DNA of 64,000 bases from Stenotrophobium rhamnosiphilum. GTDB lineage: Bacteria > Pseudomonadota > Gammaproteobacteria > Nevskiales > Nevskiaceae. A program made the translations under genes and the position numbers. The stretch is from NCBI RefSeq assembly GCF_003052265.1, contig NZ_QANS01000001.1:310001-374000 (forward strand), given 5' to 3'. The notes beneath the pieces were generated by a model, which was not told the DNA's origin, made no database searches, and saw nothing but the letters and a program-made list of their open reading frames with translations. Below are positions 16,377-25,912 of this stretch, one piece after another. How positions within the stretch are numbered: the first letter of the stretch is position 1; each line of letters begins with the position of its first letter.

Positions 16377-17246
16377 TTAAGGGAGGGCCGCATTCGCGCA
16401 AAGTTGTTGCGGGTAGCTCATTACGCCTGCCGAGTAAGTGCGTGTTGTTCCATCGGCCAAGGTGACAACGGCGCTGCCGTTGATGTTTGCAACAACGGTT
16501 GCCTGTTTGCCATCAGAGCCGGTCAGGGTGATCGTTCTTGGGTCGGCTGGGTCGCTGCTGGCCGACACACTGCCAGAAGGGCAGTCGTTAGGAGTAGAGA
16601 TCACGCCGAATCGGCCTTCTGTTTTGCTACGGTCCACATGGTCAAAAACCACCGCGATACCGAAGTTAGGAATGGCGTATCGATTGATGTTGTCGGTAAA
16701 AGTGATCGTGCCCTCCTGGTCTTTGTACATATTGGGGCCATAAGGGAATACGCCCTTCACTTTCCATGACGCATCCAGTGGCGGGCTGCTGGTGCTATCG
16801 GTCGTATCGAAATCAAATGTTCTAGCGCCGTTGACGCTATCGGAGAATTCGATCGATGCTGTATTGCATTGGGTATCTCCGGCGCCGCACTTAAGCGTCG
16901 TTCTGCCAGTTGCTACTTCATCCCTTGTTCCAACACCAACGAGGCATTGGCTGAATACAGCCTCACCATCATTGCTGTCGGGAGTAGTGGTGTTCGGTTT
17001 AAAGCTGACGGTGCCGGTGGGGCCGTTGTCACACACCGGCGTGGGCTGCGTGGCTCGATTATGGAAGTCGAAACCATATTCTGGAGCCTTCCTTGTAATC
17101 TGGTAGGCAGCAAATAGAAACGCGACTTCGTTGGTTGTGGCTAGTTTGGCCGCTGGAGGCATGTTCAAACTATCGTCGCCATCGCAAGCTGTTAAAGCGC
17201 TAGCCAGCATGGCGGGTATTGTGATGATAAGTATCATTCTTTTCAT
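16377..17246 (-). CDS. Putative secreted lipoprotein of unknown function
   Basis: 289 residues from the ATG at 17246, which follows AGGGA at about 8 bp. MKRMILIITIPAMLASALTAC is a lipoprotein signal with the lipobox LTAC, so the protein is probably an outer-membrane lipoprotein. The rest is Thr/Asp/Asn-rich and beta-like, with several Cys residues that could form disulfides in the periplasm. No catalytic motif is visible and I do not recognise the family. It is flanked by rplY and prs on the same strand but has its own terminator. Confidence 0.7.
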   Translation of the reverse strand: MKRMILIITIPAMLASALTACDGDDSLNMPPAAKLATTNEVAFLFAAYQITRKAPEYGFDFHNRATQPTPVCDNGPTGTVSFKPNTTTPDSNDGEAVFSQCLVGVGTRDEVATGRTTLKCGAGDTQCNTASIEFSDSVNGARTFDFDTTDSTSSPPLDASWKVKGVFPYGPNMYKDQEGTITFTDNINRYAIPNFGIAVVFDHVDRSKTEGRFGVISTPNDCPSGSVSASSDPADPRTITLTGSDGKQATVVANINGSAVVTLADGTTRTYSAGVMSYPQQLCANAALP

Positions 17247-17573
17247 GAGAGTTTCCCTGCGCGATAGGTGAAAGGAAGTCAGCGCAGCTATGCCCAGCAC
17301 ATCCTGCAAACCTGTGGACTCAGCTCGCTAGCCGACTGATATCCCCAACTGGCATGGGGCCTTGTTTTTATGCCCGGACGATTTTGTGAAATCGTGCTGA
17401 AAATCCGGTCAGGTCAGTTCCTTCCGACGCTTCACAGCAGCGCGACTTATGAGTCGTACTGCATGGAACGACCATACAAGACTCTGTCGTACCAAGCCTG
17501 TAGAGAAGATGTGGGCTGTGCGCGGGGCTGCAAAACCGAGTAACTATGCGCGAGGGTTTCTTGCAGGCAATAA
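17247..17573. other. Intergenic region between prs and the lipoprotein gene, no gene found
   Basis: About 330 bp upstream of the lipoprotein gene. It has one weak palindrome (CCCCAACTGGCATGGGG near 17343-17359) and no convincing ORF. It probably holds the promoter of the lipoprotein gene. Confidence 0.45.
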
Positions 17574-17595
17574 AAAAGCCGCTTTAAGCAGCTTT
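17574..17595 (-). terminator. Terminator after prs
   Basis: On the minus strand AGCTGCTT/AAGCGGCT stem followed by TTTTTTATT. A second small hairpin (GGGGCTG-AAGTA-CAGCCCC, about 17616-17634) lies between it and the prs stop. Confidence 0.75.
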
Positions 17596-17648
17596 TAAAT
17601 CGACTTCAGTCGTTCGGGGCTGAAGTACAGCCCCGCATATCTTGGCTC

Positions 17649-18602
17649 TCAATCAATATAGAGCGAGCTAACCGATTCTTCCGCGCTGATGCGGCGGATG
17701 GTTTCTGAGAGCAGACCGCCAATTGAAATCTGGCGAATCTTTGGGCACTTGGCTGCAGCGGCCGAGAGTGGAATCGAATCGGTAACGACCAGTTCGTCGA
17801 GCTGCGAGTTGGTGATGTTGCTGACGGCTGGGCCAGAAAGAACTGGGTGGGTAACGTAGGCGACAACTTTGACTGCGCCGTGTTCTTTCAGTGCGGCGGC
17901 TGCTTTGCACAGCGTGCCAGCGGTGTCGACCATGTCATCAACCATGACGCAGGTTTTGCCGGCAACGTCGCCGATGATGTTCATCACTTTTGATTCGTTC
18001 GCCTTCGGGCGGCGTTTGTCGATGATCGCCAGATCAGCGTCGTCGAGGCGCTTGGCCACTGCGCGGGCGCGGACCACGCCGCCAACGTCAGGTGAAACCA
18101 CGATCAGGTTTTCGTACTTCTGGCGCCAGATGTCGCCGAGCAGTACAGGTGAGGAGTAAACGTTGTCGACTGGAATGTCGAAGAAGCCTTGAATTTGGTC
18201 AGCGTGCAGGTCAACCGTGAGTACGCGGTTGGCGCCACCGAGCGAGATCATGTCGGCAACAACCTTGGCGGAGATCGGTACGCGCGCGCTGCGTGGGCGG
18301 CGATCCTGACGGCCATAGCCAAAGTAAGGAATAACAGCGGTGAGGCGACCGGCTGATGCGCGACGCAGAGCGTCCAGCATCATCAGCAGTTCAACGAGGT
18401 TGTCGTTGGTGGGTGCGCAGGTGGATTGAATAACGAAAACGTCGCGACCGCGCACGTTCTCAAGAATTTCAACCTGGACTTCACCATCGGAGAAGCGACC
18501 TACCGAAGCCTGGCCTAGTGGCAGCTTCAAGTAACCGGCGATGTCCTGGGCAAGTTTGGGACAGGCATTGCCCGAAAAGAGCATCAGCTTGGAGTCGCTC
18601 AT
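17649..18602 (-). CDS. prs: Ribose-phosphate pyrophosphokinase
   Basis: 317 residues. It makes PRPP from ribose 5-phosphate and ATP for nucleotide, His and Trp synthesis. Visible features are [28 protein letters not shown], the flexible-loop region [30 protein letters not shown] and the PRPP-binding [11 protein letters not shown]. Position between ispE/tRNA-Gln and rplY is the conserved gammaproteobacterial order. Confidence 0.98.
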   Translation of the reverse strand: MSDSKLMLFSGNACPKLAQDIAGYLKLPLGQASVGRFSDGEVQVEILENVRGRDVFVIQSTCAPTNDNLVELLMMLDALRRASAGRLTAVIPYFGYGRQDRRPRSARVPISAKVVADMISLGGANRVLTVDLHADQIQGFFDIPVDNVYSSPVLLGDIWRQKYENLIVVSPDVGGVVRARAVAKRLDDADLAIIDKRRPKANESKVMNIIGDVAGKTCVMVDDMVDTAGTLCKAAAALKEHGAVKVVAYVTHPVLSGPAVSNITNSQLDELVVTDSIPLSAAAAKCPKIRQISIGGLLSETIRRISAEESVSSLYID

Positions 18603-18722
18603 ATGCGGTCTCGTATAAATCGTGAAGGTTTAGCGAAAAGGCAAAGCTGGCTCAGGCCACAACAACTTGAGCTTATCCGTGCCAAGTTGTTTGATCGTGA
18701 TCAATGCGCTTAAACGAAAAGA

Positions 18723-18797
18723 TGGTTGGGGAGCCAGGATTCGAACCTGGGAATGGCGGGATCAAAACCCGCTGCCTTACCACTTGGCGACTCCCCA
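18723..18797 (-). tRNA. tRNA-Gln(TTG)
   Basis: A 75-nt cloverleaf with acceptor TGGGGAG/CTCCCCA, D arm CGCCAAGTGGTAAGGC, anticodon loop TTTTGAT, T arm CCAGG-TTCGAAT-CCTGG and encoded CCA. A perfect TATAAT box lies upstream at 18825-18830 (minus strand), though the -35 is weak. Its place between ispE and prs is conserved in related bacteria. Confidence 0.97.
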
Positions 18798-18886
18798 ATA
18801 CAGCGACCGTCTTAAGCGGCGCGCATTATACCTAGTGAATCCCGAAATGCGCCCCTTGTTCGCGCTCTCGCGAAAAAATTTTAGCT

Positions 18887-19738
18887 CTAAGCCAGCGTGC
18901 CCAATGGCGATTGGTTGAGTCCCGCCGCAACAAATGAGTGCCATCCTTTGGGAACTTGGTCTTGCAGGCCCCGGGCCTCAGCGCGAGAAGGGCAGGCCAA
19001 AAACACCGATGCGCCGGTGCCCGACATGCGCGCCGGGCCAAATTGACGCAGCCAATCCAGCGCTTCGCGCACCAGCGGATAGCGCGCGCAGGTCACAGCT
19101 TCGCAGTCGTTTTGGCCTTCGCCGCCTAAAAATGCTTCGGCCGTAATCGGCTCGCTGGCGCGCGGCAATTCGGGAGCGCTGAAAATTTCACCAGTGCTGA
19201 CGGCGACTGGCGGTGTCACCACTAAATAATAGGGTTCCGGCAGATTCAGTGGGCGCAGATGTTCGCCGACGCCCTCAGCCCAAGCCGCAAGGCCGCGCAC
19301 AAACACCGGAACATCAGCGCCGAGCTTGAGGCCGATAGTGGCTAACTCATCAATAGTGAGTCCGATATTCCATAAGCGATTGAGCGCCACGAGTGTGGTC
19401 GCAGCATCGGACGAACCGCCGCCAAGACCGCCACCCATCGGGATGCGCTTAGTGACTGCAATGTCAGCGCCCAAGCCGGCGCCGCTGGCACTCTTTAATG
19501 CGTGCGCCGCGCGCACCACTAAATCCTGGTCTTCCGGAATGTCAGCGGGGCCATCGGTGCGGCGGATTACGCCATCGCCGCGCGGCACAAAAAACAGGCT
19601 GTCGCCAAAATCCAGAAACTGAAAGACGGTCTGCAGATTGTGATAACCATCCGCGCGTCGCCCGATCACATGCAGGAACAGGTTCAACTTGGCCGGTGCG
19701 GGCCAAGGAAATTCAGTAGTGAAGGGGAAGTTGGGCAT
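18887..19738 (-). CDS. ispE: 4-diphosphocytidyl-2-C-methyl-D-erythritol kinase
   Basis: 283 residues. A GHMP kinase of the MEP isoprenoid pathway that phosphorylates CDP-ME. APAKLNLFLHVIGRRADGYH carries the substrate Lys and His, and PMGGGLGGGSSDAATTL is the ATP-binding glycine loop. LGADVPVFVRG and MSGTGASVF complete the pattern. It lies 24 bp after lolB on the same strand. Confidence 0.97.
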   Translation of the reverse strand: MPNFPFTTEFPWPAPAKLNLFLHVIGRRADGYHNLQTVFQFLDFGDSLFFVPRGDGVIRRTDGPADIPEDQDLVVRAAHALKSASGAGLGADIAVTKRIPMGGGLGGGSSDAATTLVALNRLWNIGLTIDELATIGLKLGADVPVFVRGLAAWAEGVGEHLRPLNLPEPYYLVVTPPVAVSTGEIFSAPELPRASEPITAEAFLGGEGQNDCEAVTCARYPLVREALDWLRQFGPARMSGTGASVFLACPSRAEARGLQDQVPKGWHSFVAAGLNQSPLGTLA

Positions 19739-19762
19739 CGTTAAGGGTGCTCGGCACTTTGC

Positions 19763-20362
19763 TTATGGCAGGTCGTTCCAAGAATCCACAACGATTTTGA
19801 GTTTGACGTCTGAGTTGCTGACATCGAACTTGCGCGGCAGTTGGTGGCTGCCTGCTTTTTGATATTCGGTGTAGTTGAGCGTCCAGCCATCTTGCTCAAG
19901 CGTCAGCACGCGACCTTCGCGATCCAGATCAATGTCGGCATCGGAGTGCGGCGAGGGCATACCCAAAATCCAGAAGCGCAGACCCGCTAGCGGCAGCGTC
20001 CAGCCCATCTTGTCTTGAATCCACTGCTCAGGATTGTTGCTTTGATAAGTGTTGCCGCGCGAACGCACTTGTACGTTATCGGGCGTGCCGGTGATGGTTG
20101 TTGCGCCAATGCCAAAAGGACCGGCGACACGCAGGTCAAAACTGCCGTCAGCATTTTGCTGCCAGCGCAAATCAGTTTTAACAGGCACCAAGCGACCATA
20201 AGAGCCGCGCGCCTGCATCAGAAAACGATCGATCTTCTGCAGTTGTTCGCTGCGGACGTCCCAATGGTCTTCTGCAGTTTTTGGTTCGTTCTTACGCACC
20301 ATGCCGGCGCATCCTCCCAGCAGCGTGAGCGCTGCCATTGTCATTATTAAACGCGACTTCAT
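19763..20362 (-). CDS. lolB: Outer-membrane lipoprotein LolB
   Basis: 199 residues with a lipoprotein signal ending LLGGC (Cys18). LolB receives lipoproteins from LolA and inserts them in the outer membrane. The WDVRSEQLQKIDRF start, GRLVP, GPFGIGATTI and QDKMGWTLPLAGLRFWILG stretches fit the LolB fold and length. It lies between a TPR protein and ispE, the conserved order. Confidence 0.92.
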   Translation of the reverse strand: MKSRLIMTMAALTLLGGCAGMVRKNEPKTAEDHWDVRSEQLQKIDRFLMQARGSYGRLVPVKTDLRWQQNADGSFDLRVAGPFGIGATTITGTPDNVQVRSRGNTYQSNNPEQWIQDKMGWTLPLAGLRFWILGMPSPHSDADIDLDREGRVLTLEQDGWTLNYTEYQKAGSHQLPRKFDVSNSDVKLKIVVDSWNDLP

Positions 20363-20396
20363 TGATAGTTTAATGACGGACTTTTAGTCCGTGCAC

Positions 20397-22094
20397 TTAT
20401 TTTGTCAGGCGATCGATGGTTGCGCGCAGCGCGGTAGCGTCAGGCGATTGCTGCATCGCTTGATCCCATAGCGCGCGGGCCTTCTCTTTTTCTCCCAGTG
20501 ACCACAGTACTTCACCCAGATGTGCGGCGACTTCAGGATCAGGGAATTTATCGAACGCTTTTTGCAGCGTTGCGCGTGCTTCATCTTTTTTGCCGAGCTT
20601 GAATTGCACCCATCCCAAGCTGTCCATGACAGCAGGATCATTCGGCGAAATCTCCAGCGCGCGACTAATCAGCTTGTTGGCTTCTTCGTAACGTTGAGTG
20701 TGCACGGTCAACATATAACCGAGCGCGTTCATCGCGCGCGAGTCGTCGGCGTCTTTGGCGAGCATGGCGCGCAGATCTTTTTCGGCCTGTTCAATCTTGC
20801 CAGTGCGCTCATAAACCAATGAGCGACCGTAGAGCAGGTCGATGTCATCGGGCAGCGCTGTCAGCGATTCGTTATATAGCTTGAGCGCGCGATCGTTTTC
20901 GCCAGCGCTCAGCAGCAGGTCGCCTTCGGCCAGATAAAAGCGTTGTTCAAACTGCGGCAGTTCATCGCGCAGCTGCACCATTAATGATTGCGCAGCATCC
21001 AACTGTTTGACCTGAGCCAAGACATAGGCGCGACGCACGACGGCATCAATCGCCACTTCACCCTTGGTGACTTGCTCGTACCAGTTCAGCGCTTGCGCGT
21101 AGTTCTTGCGCGCTTCTTCAACGCGGCCCAATTGATAGGCGGCGTCGATGCTGCGCTTGGTGTTCAGCAGGCGCTTGTACTCTTGCTCGGCTTCGTCGTA
21201 ATCACGATCGTTGAAGGCCATCACGCCCAGCGCGTAGTGCGCATCAATATGGTCGGGTTTGTCTTTGAGTACGAGACGAATTTGCACGCGAGCCGCATCA
21301 CGCTGATCAGACTCCAACAGCAGCTTGGCGTAGCCCATGCGCATTTCGGTGATCTTTGGATCGTCTTTGACCGTTTGTTCGAACTGCTCATCGGCCTCGG
21401 CAATCTTGCCCTGCTTCACCAGCACGCCAACCAGCAGCATGCGATGTTCTTTGTTTAGCGGGTCTAGATGAATGGCTTGTTGTGCCGAGGTATAGGCCAG
21501 CGCATTTCTATTGAAGCGCAGTTCCAACAAGCTGCGTGCATGGTGAGCAGCAGCCGACTGTGGCCACTTCACGACCAATTGATTCATTACTTTAAGTGCA
21601 TTGTCAGCTTGTGACTCATTGGCCAAGCTGAGCAGACGCGCGATCTGCATAAAGCCGTCGTCTTCGCCGCCAGCCACGCCGGTGATGATGGCCTCACATT
21701 GTTTATAGGCTTCTGCCGTGTCGCCTTTGAGCAGCGAAACACGCGCAATCACTTCGCGTGCTTCCTGAGCATTGGGTTCCAGTTCTAACCAACGCTTTGC
21801 GGTCGCCAGACTGAGATCGGCGTCCTGCGCGCTCAGCGCCAGCGAAGTGGCGCGATTCGCCAGATCCGGGTCTTTGATCGTCTCCAGCGCTTTCAGAAAC
21901 TCGCTGGCGGCGAGGGCCGGCTGATCGCGTCCAGCCGCCATTTCGCCCGTCATGATGTGCACTTGTGCGTCCATCTCCGCTTTCTTGCTGGCATCTGCGG
22001 CATGCGCAGTGGCGCCTGCGAGCGTGAGTGCGGCTGCAATCAGCGTCAGAGCGAATGGGCGAACGAATGGGCGAAAGATTGGTGTGGAATTCAC
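20397..22094 (-). CDS. Tetratricopeptide-repeat protein, periplasmic or envelope
   Basis: 565 residues from a GTG at 22094. An N-terminal signal peptide (about residues 1-33, ending ATAHAAD) is followed by TPR units along nearly the whole length, for example YKQCEAIITG, ALNWYEQVTKGE, LYNESLTALPDDIDLLYG and ALEISPNDPAVMDSLGW. TPR arrays bind partner proteins. The gene precedes lolB in many gammaproteobacteria, hinting at a role in lipoprotein or envelope traffic, but no function is proven. The promoter region is shared with divergent hemA. Confidence 0.9.
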   Translation of the reverse strand: MNSTPIFRPFVRPFALTLIAAALTLAGATAHAADASKKAEMDAQVHIMTGEMAAGRDQPALAASEFLKALETIKDPDLANRATSLALSAQDADLSLATAKRWLELEPNAQEAREVIARVSLLKGDTAEAYKQCEAIITGVAGGEDDGFMQIARLLSLANESQADNALKVMNQLVVKWPQSAAAHHARSLLELRFNRNALAYTSAQQAIHLDPLNKEHRMLLVGVLVKQGKIAEADEQFEQTVKDDPKITEMRMGYAKLLLESDQRDAARVQIRLVLKDKPDHIDAHYALGVMAFNDRDYDEAEQEYKRLLNTKRSIDAAYQLGRVEEARKNYAQALNWYEQVTKGEVAIDAVVRRAYVLAQVKQLDAAQSLMVQLRDELPQFEQRFYLAEGDLLLSAGENDRALKLYNESLTALPDDIDLLYGRSLVYERTGKIEQAEKDLRAMLAKDADDSRAMNALGYMLTVHTQRYEEANKLISRALEISPNDPAVMDSLGWVQFKLGKKDEARATLQKAFDKFPDPEVAAHLGEVLWSLGEKEKARALWDQAMQQSPDATALRATIDRLTK

Positions 22095-22375
22095 TGAGGG
22101 CGTGCCGAAATTAGATATCTACGTTTAAAGACCTTTCTATCACACTGCGGTTCAGTTTCGCAGTGCGCTTATGTACGAACGATGCGCTCATAAGCGCCGC
22201 CATGCATTGCACGAGCGCTTAGATTTCATAAATGCATAAGTTATAAAGTATTAATTATAAATTAATATAGCCGCATTAATAGAACCAGGTGCTGATCAAC
22301 CTTAAATGACGCACGCATAAGAAATTTGCGACTTCGCTTGTGCCTAGGGTGGCCATGCCGGAAAATTGCATCTGA
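22095..22375. promoter_or_regulatory. Divergent promoter region between the TPR gene and hemA
   Basis: 281 bp without a gene. The centre (about 22215-22285) is strongly AT-rich, TTATAAAGTATTAATTATAA being the core, unlike the GC-richer surroundings. It fits paired promoters or an AT-rich activator site. Individual boxes cannot be fixed by eye. Confidence 0.5.
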
Positions 22376-23641
22376 ATGGCACTGATCACTCTAGGCTTGT
22401 CCCATCACAACGCGCCCGTCGAGGCGCGTGAGCGCTTGGCGTTCGCCGAAAGCGACCTGTCGCTGGCGCTAACCCGCCTGCGCGCGCTGCCGGGTGTTGA
22501 TGAAGCCGCGATCATTTCGACCTGCAACCGCACCGAAATCATGGCGGTGGCAGCGCTCGATGAAGAGCGCCGGATTCTGGACTGGTGGCGCCGCGAGCGT
22601 CAGGCCCCTGAAGGCTATCTCGAAAAATTCCTTTATACCCATCGCGACAACGGCAGCATCACGCACAGCTTGCGCGTGGCGTCGGGTCTGGATTCGATGG
22701 TGATCGGCGAGCCGCAGATTCTGGGTCAGATGAAGCAGTCTTTTGCGGTGGCCAATGAAACACGCTCGCTCGGTCCGGTTCTGTCGCGGCTGTTCCAGCA
22801 CTCATTCGCTGTCGCCAAATTGGTCCGCAATGAGACTCAGGTTGGCGCGCATCCGGTGTCGATGGCTTATGCCGCCGTACAGATGTCCAAGCGCATCTTT
22901 GCTGACCTGCACGAACAAACCGCGCTGCTGATCGGTGCGGGCGAAATGATTCAGCTGATTGCGCGTTATCTCAATCAGCATGGCATCGGTCATATTGTCG
23001 TCGCCAACCGCAGCCTTGAGCGCGCAGAAAAACTCGCACGCGAAGTTCGCGGTTATGCGATCAGCCTCAATGATCTGTCGGGTCATATCGGCAATGCTGA
23101 TCTGATCATCTCCAGCACCGCCGCCAGCGGTTATGTGCTGGAACATTCGGTGATGGAACTCGCTGCCGGCAAGCGCCGTCGCCGTAAACCGGTGTTCATG
23201 ATTGATCTTGCCGTGCCACGCGATATCGATCCACGCATCGGCAAGATGGAAGACGTTTATCTCTACACCGTTGATGATCTGCGCTCGGTCATCGAAGAAA
23301 ATATGAAACTGCGTGAAGCATCAGCGCAGCAGGCGGAAGTGCTGGTGCGCGAATACGCACAGGAATTCAGCCATTGGTTGGAAGGCCGCGACGCTGCCGC
23401 CACCATTTCGCAACTGCGTGCACATGCACGTACGCAACGTGATGACGTGTTGGAAAAAGCACGTCGCCGTCTCGCCTCTGGTGAAGCGCCAGAAGACGTA
23501 ATGAATTTCCTCGCTGACACGCTCAGCAACAAACTGATGCACGCGCCCAGTCAGGCGCTGCGTCACGCCGGTGCGGTGGAGCAAGCGTTGCTGCTCAATG
23601 CTGCGCGCAAGCTGTACGGCCTCCCAGACTCCGAAAATTAG
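22376..23641 (+). CDS. hemA: Glutamyl-tRNA reductase
   Basis: 421 residues. First step of C5-pathway haem synthesis, reducing Glu-tRNA to glutamate-1-semialdehyde with NADPH. GLSHHNAPVEARERLAF, the catalytic Cys50 in STCNRTE, GEPQILGQMK and the Rossmann GAGEMIQLIARYL are in place. The C-terminal dimer helix is present. It heads hemA-prfA-prmC. Confidence 0.98.
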   Translation: MALITLGLSHHNAPVEARERLAFAESDLSLALTRLRALPGVDEAAIISTCNRTEIMAVAALDEERRILDWWRRERQAPEGYLEKFLYTHRDNGSITHSLRVASGLDSMVIGEPQILGQMKQSFAVANETRSLGPVLSRLFQHSFAVAKLVRNETQVGAHPVSMAYAAVQMSKRIFADLHEQTALLIGAGEMIQLIARYLNQHGIGHIVVANRSLERAEKLAREVRGYAISLNDLSGHIGNADLIISSTAASGYVLEHSVMELAAGKRRRRKPVFMIDLAVPRDIDPRIGKMEDVYLYTVDDLRSVIEENMKLREASAQQAEVLVREYAQEFSHWLEGRDAAATISQLRAHARTQRDDVLEKARRRLASGEAPEDVMNFLADTLSNKLMHAPSQALRHAGAVEQALLLNAARKLYGLPDSEN

Positions 23642-23642
23642 A

Positions 23643-23670
23643 CAAATCCCTCTCCCAAGCGGGAGAGGGA
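23643..23670. repeat. Single REP-like hairpin after hemA
   Basis: CCCTCTCCC-AAGC-GGGAGAGGG is the same GC-rich unit as the ends of the REPIN-like element at 5293-5507. It begins a few bases after the hemA stop and may act as a 3' stabiliser or attenuator before prfA. Confidence 0.65.
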
Positions 23671-23748
23671 GCGACTGAAAGTGGGCGATATTCCGCCTTC
23701 ATCTTTCATTCTGTTCTCGTCTCCTGATGCGATGAAGGCAGGAACGAT

Positions 23749-24828
23749 ATGAAAGAAAGTTTTCTCACCAAGCTCCAGCAACTGGCCGACCGCCGCGAAG
23801 AAATCGCGGGCGAAATGTCGACGCCGGAAGTCATCAATAACAACGACAAATTCCGGCGCATGTCGCAGGAATACGCGCAGCTCGGCCCTTTGTCTGAAAC
23901 CTTCTCAGCTTTTTTGGCCATCGCTGATGAGATCAAAAGTCTCGAACAGATGCAGTCTGATCCGGATCGCGAGCTACGCGACATGGCGGATTCCGAATTG
24001 CCGGTGGCGCGCGAGCGACAAGCGCAGCTGGAAAAAGATTTGCAGGGCCATCTGGTTCCGAAAGATCCCCTCGATGGCAATAACGTCTTCTTGGAAATTC
24101 GCGCAGGTACAGGCGGCGATGAAGCGGCGATCTTCGCGGGCGATTTGTTCCGCATGTATTCCAAGTACGCCGAGTTCTTGGGTTGGAAGATTGAAGTGCT
24201 GTCGATGAACGAAGGCGAGCACGGCGGATTTCGTGAAGTGATTTCACGCATCGAAGGTTTCGGCGCGTACTCGGTGCTCAAGTTTGAATCGGGCGCGCAT
24301 CGCGTGCAGCGCGTGCCAGAAACAGAAACGCAGGGCCGTATTCATACCTCTGCTGCAACCGTTGCAGTGCTGCCGGAAATTGAAGAAGCGCAGATTGATA
24401 TCAATCCTGCGGATTTAAAGGTTGATACCTATCGCGCCTCCGGCGCCGGTGGTCAGCACGTTAATAAAACCGAATCGGCAATCCGTATCACGCACGTTCC
24501 AACCGGCGTGGTGGTGGAATGCCAAGAAGAACGCAGCCAACATAAGAACCGCGCGAAAGCGATGGCGTTGTTGGGTTCACGTTTGCTCGATGCCAAGCGC
24601 AGCAAGCAAGAAAGTGAAATGGCGGCGACGCGTAAGAAACTCGTCGGCAGCGGCGATCGCTCCGAACGCATTCGTACGTACAACTACCCGCAAGGTCGTG
24701 TCACCGATCACCGCATCAACCTGACGCTGTATCAGTTGGAGCGCATCGTGATGGGCGATCTAGATCCGGTGATCAAGCCATTGCTGGCTGAGCATCAGGC
24801 GGAGTTGCTGGCGGAAATTGGCGAGTAA
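23749..24828 (+). CDS. prfA: Peptide chain release factor 1
   Basis: 359 residues. Reads UAA and UAG and releases the peptide. [15 protein letters not shown] holds the GGQ motif, the methylation target of PrmC encoded next. The stop-codon tripeptide is PET in [10 protein letters not shown], the PxT form of RF1 (RF2 would have SPF). No in-frame shift signal is present. Confidence 0.98.
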   Translation: MKESFLTKLQQLADRREEIAGEMSTPEVINNNDKFRRMSQEYAQLGPLSETFSAFLAIADEIKSLEQMQSDPDRELRDMADSELPVARERQAQLEKDLQGHLVPKDPLDGNNVFLEIRAGTGGDEAAIFAGDLFRMYSKYAEFLGWKIEVLSMNEGEHGGFREVISRIEGFGAYSVLKFESGAHRVQRVPETETQGRIHTSAATVAVLPEIEEAQIDINPADLKVDTYRASGAGGQHVNKTESAIRITHVPTGVVVECQEERSQHKNRAKAMALLGSRLLDAKRSKQESEMAATRKKLVGSGDRSERIRTYNYPQGRVTDHRINLTLYQLERIVMGDLDPVIKPLLAEHQAELLAEIGE

Positions 24829-24846
24829 GAGCGAGCAATTTTGGCG

Positions 24847-25677
24847 ATGAATATTGGCCAAGCATTGATGGCAGCGCAGGCTTTGATCGAACCGATCAGT
24901 GATAGCGCGCGTCTTGATGCTGAGCTGCTACTCGGGCATGTCACCGGATTTAATCGCGCGCAGATTTTCATGCGTATGAATGAATCGATTGATGCTGCGA
25001 CCAAAGCAAGCTTCGACAAATTGGTTGCGCGTCGTGCCAAGCAAGAGCCAGTGGCTTATCTCACCGGTGAAAAAGGCTTCTGGACATTGACGCTCAAAGT
25101 TGGCCCCGGTGTTTTAGTGCCGCGACCTGAGACTGAATTGTTGGTGGAATGGGCGCTCGAAGTGGTGCGCGATCAACGCGAGCCACGTATCGCTGATCTG
25201 GGGACAGGTAGTGGTGCGATTGCTTTGTCGATTGCGACTGAGCGTCCTGACGCAAAAGTTATCGCCACCGATTTTTCCGACGCCGCACTCGCCATCGCAC
25301 GCGACAACGCGCGTCAGCTAGGCTTGCAGCGTGTGAGTATGCGCAATGGTTGCTGGCTGCAAGCGCTGGAAGGCGAACAGTGCAACTTGATCGTATCCAA
25401 CCCGCCTTACATCACGCTGGGCGATACACATTTGCAAGCTCTGCGTCATGAGCCGCTGATGGCATTGACCGATGGCGGCGACGGCCTCAACGCCATTCGC
25501 GAAATTATTGCTGGTGCTCCAGCGCATTTATTGCCCGGTGGCTGGCTCTTATTGGAGCATGGCTACGATCAAGCTCCCGCTGTGCGTGAATTGCTGGCAC
25601 AGGCAGGCTTCACACAGATCGAATCACGTATTGATCTTGGCGGTCATGAACGTTGTAGCGGTGGCTGCATCAACTGA
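24847..25677 (+). CDS. prmC: Peptide chain release factor N5-glutamine methyltransferase
   Basis: 276 residues from ATG 24847; TTG 24841 is in frame. It methylates the GGQ glutamine of release factors with SAM. It has an N-terminal helical domain, then PRPETELLVEWAL, the SAM motif LGTGSGAIALS and the catalytic NPPY in SNPPYITLGD. The gene follows prfA by 18 bp. The ends match the family, so it is intact even though an unrelated cassette follows. Confidence 0.97.
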   Translation: MNIGQALMAAQALIEPISDSARLDAELLLGHVTGFNRAQIFMRMNESIDAATKASFDKLVARRAKQEPVAYLTGEKGFWTLTLKVGPGVLVPRPETELLVEWALEVVRDQREPRIADLGTGSGAIALSIATERPDAKVIATDFSDAALAIARDNARQLGLQRVSMRNGCWLQALEGEQCNLIVSNPPYITLGDTHLQALRHEPLMALTDGGDGLNAIREIIAGAPAHLLPGGWLLLEHGYDQAPAVRELLAQAGFTQIESRIDLGGHERCSGGCIN

Positions 25678-25704
25678 GTACCGAGTGGTGGGCTATTGCG
25701 CCTA

Positions 25705-25871
25705 CTACCGTTTATCTGACTTATCGCTACGTTCATTCCCGGCTTGTACAGCCGCGGCCACGCTATTCGGAAATTTCCTACCGACTATCGGTCTTTGACG
25801 ACTGACTGAAGCGATGTCCTGAACAATGCCTCCATAGTAATTGCTACCGCGTTATGTCGGTCTTCAACGAC
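25705..25871 (+). promoter_or_regulatory. Three CTACCG-type repeats upstream of the GTPase cassette
   Basis: Degenerate repeats begin at 25705 (CTACCGTTTATCTGAC), 25778 (CTACCGACTATCGGTC, continuing TTTGACGAC) and 25844 (CTACCGCGTTATGTCGGTC, continuing TTCAACGAC). The last two share TCGGTCTT-two changes-ACGAC. Centre spacing is about 66-73 bp. They fill the only long gap before the cassette, so operator sites are plausible. Confidence 0.4.
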
Positions 25872-25912
25872 GACATTGCGACAAGGTGCATTCAAGATAT
25901 GGAGATCGGCAT

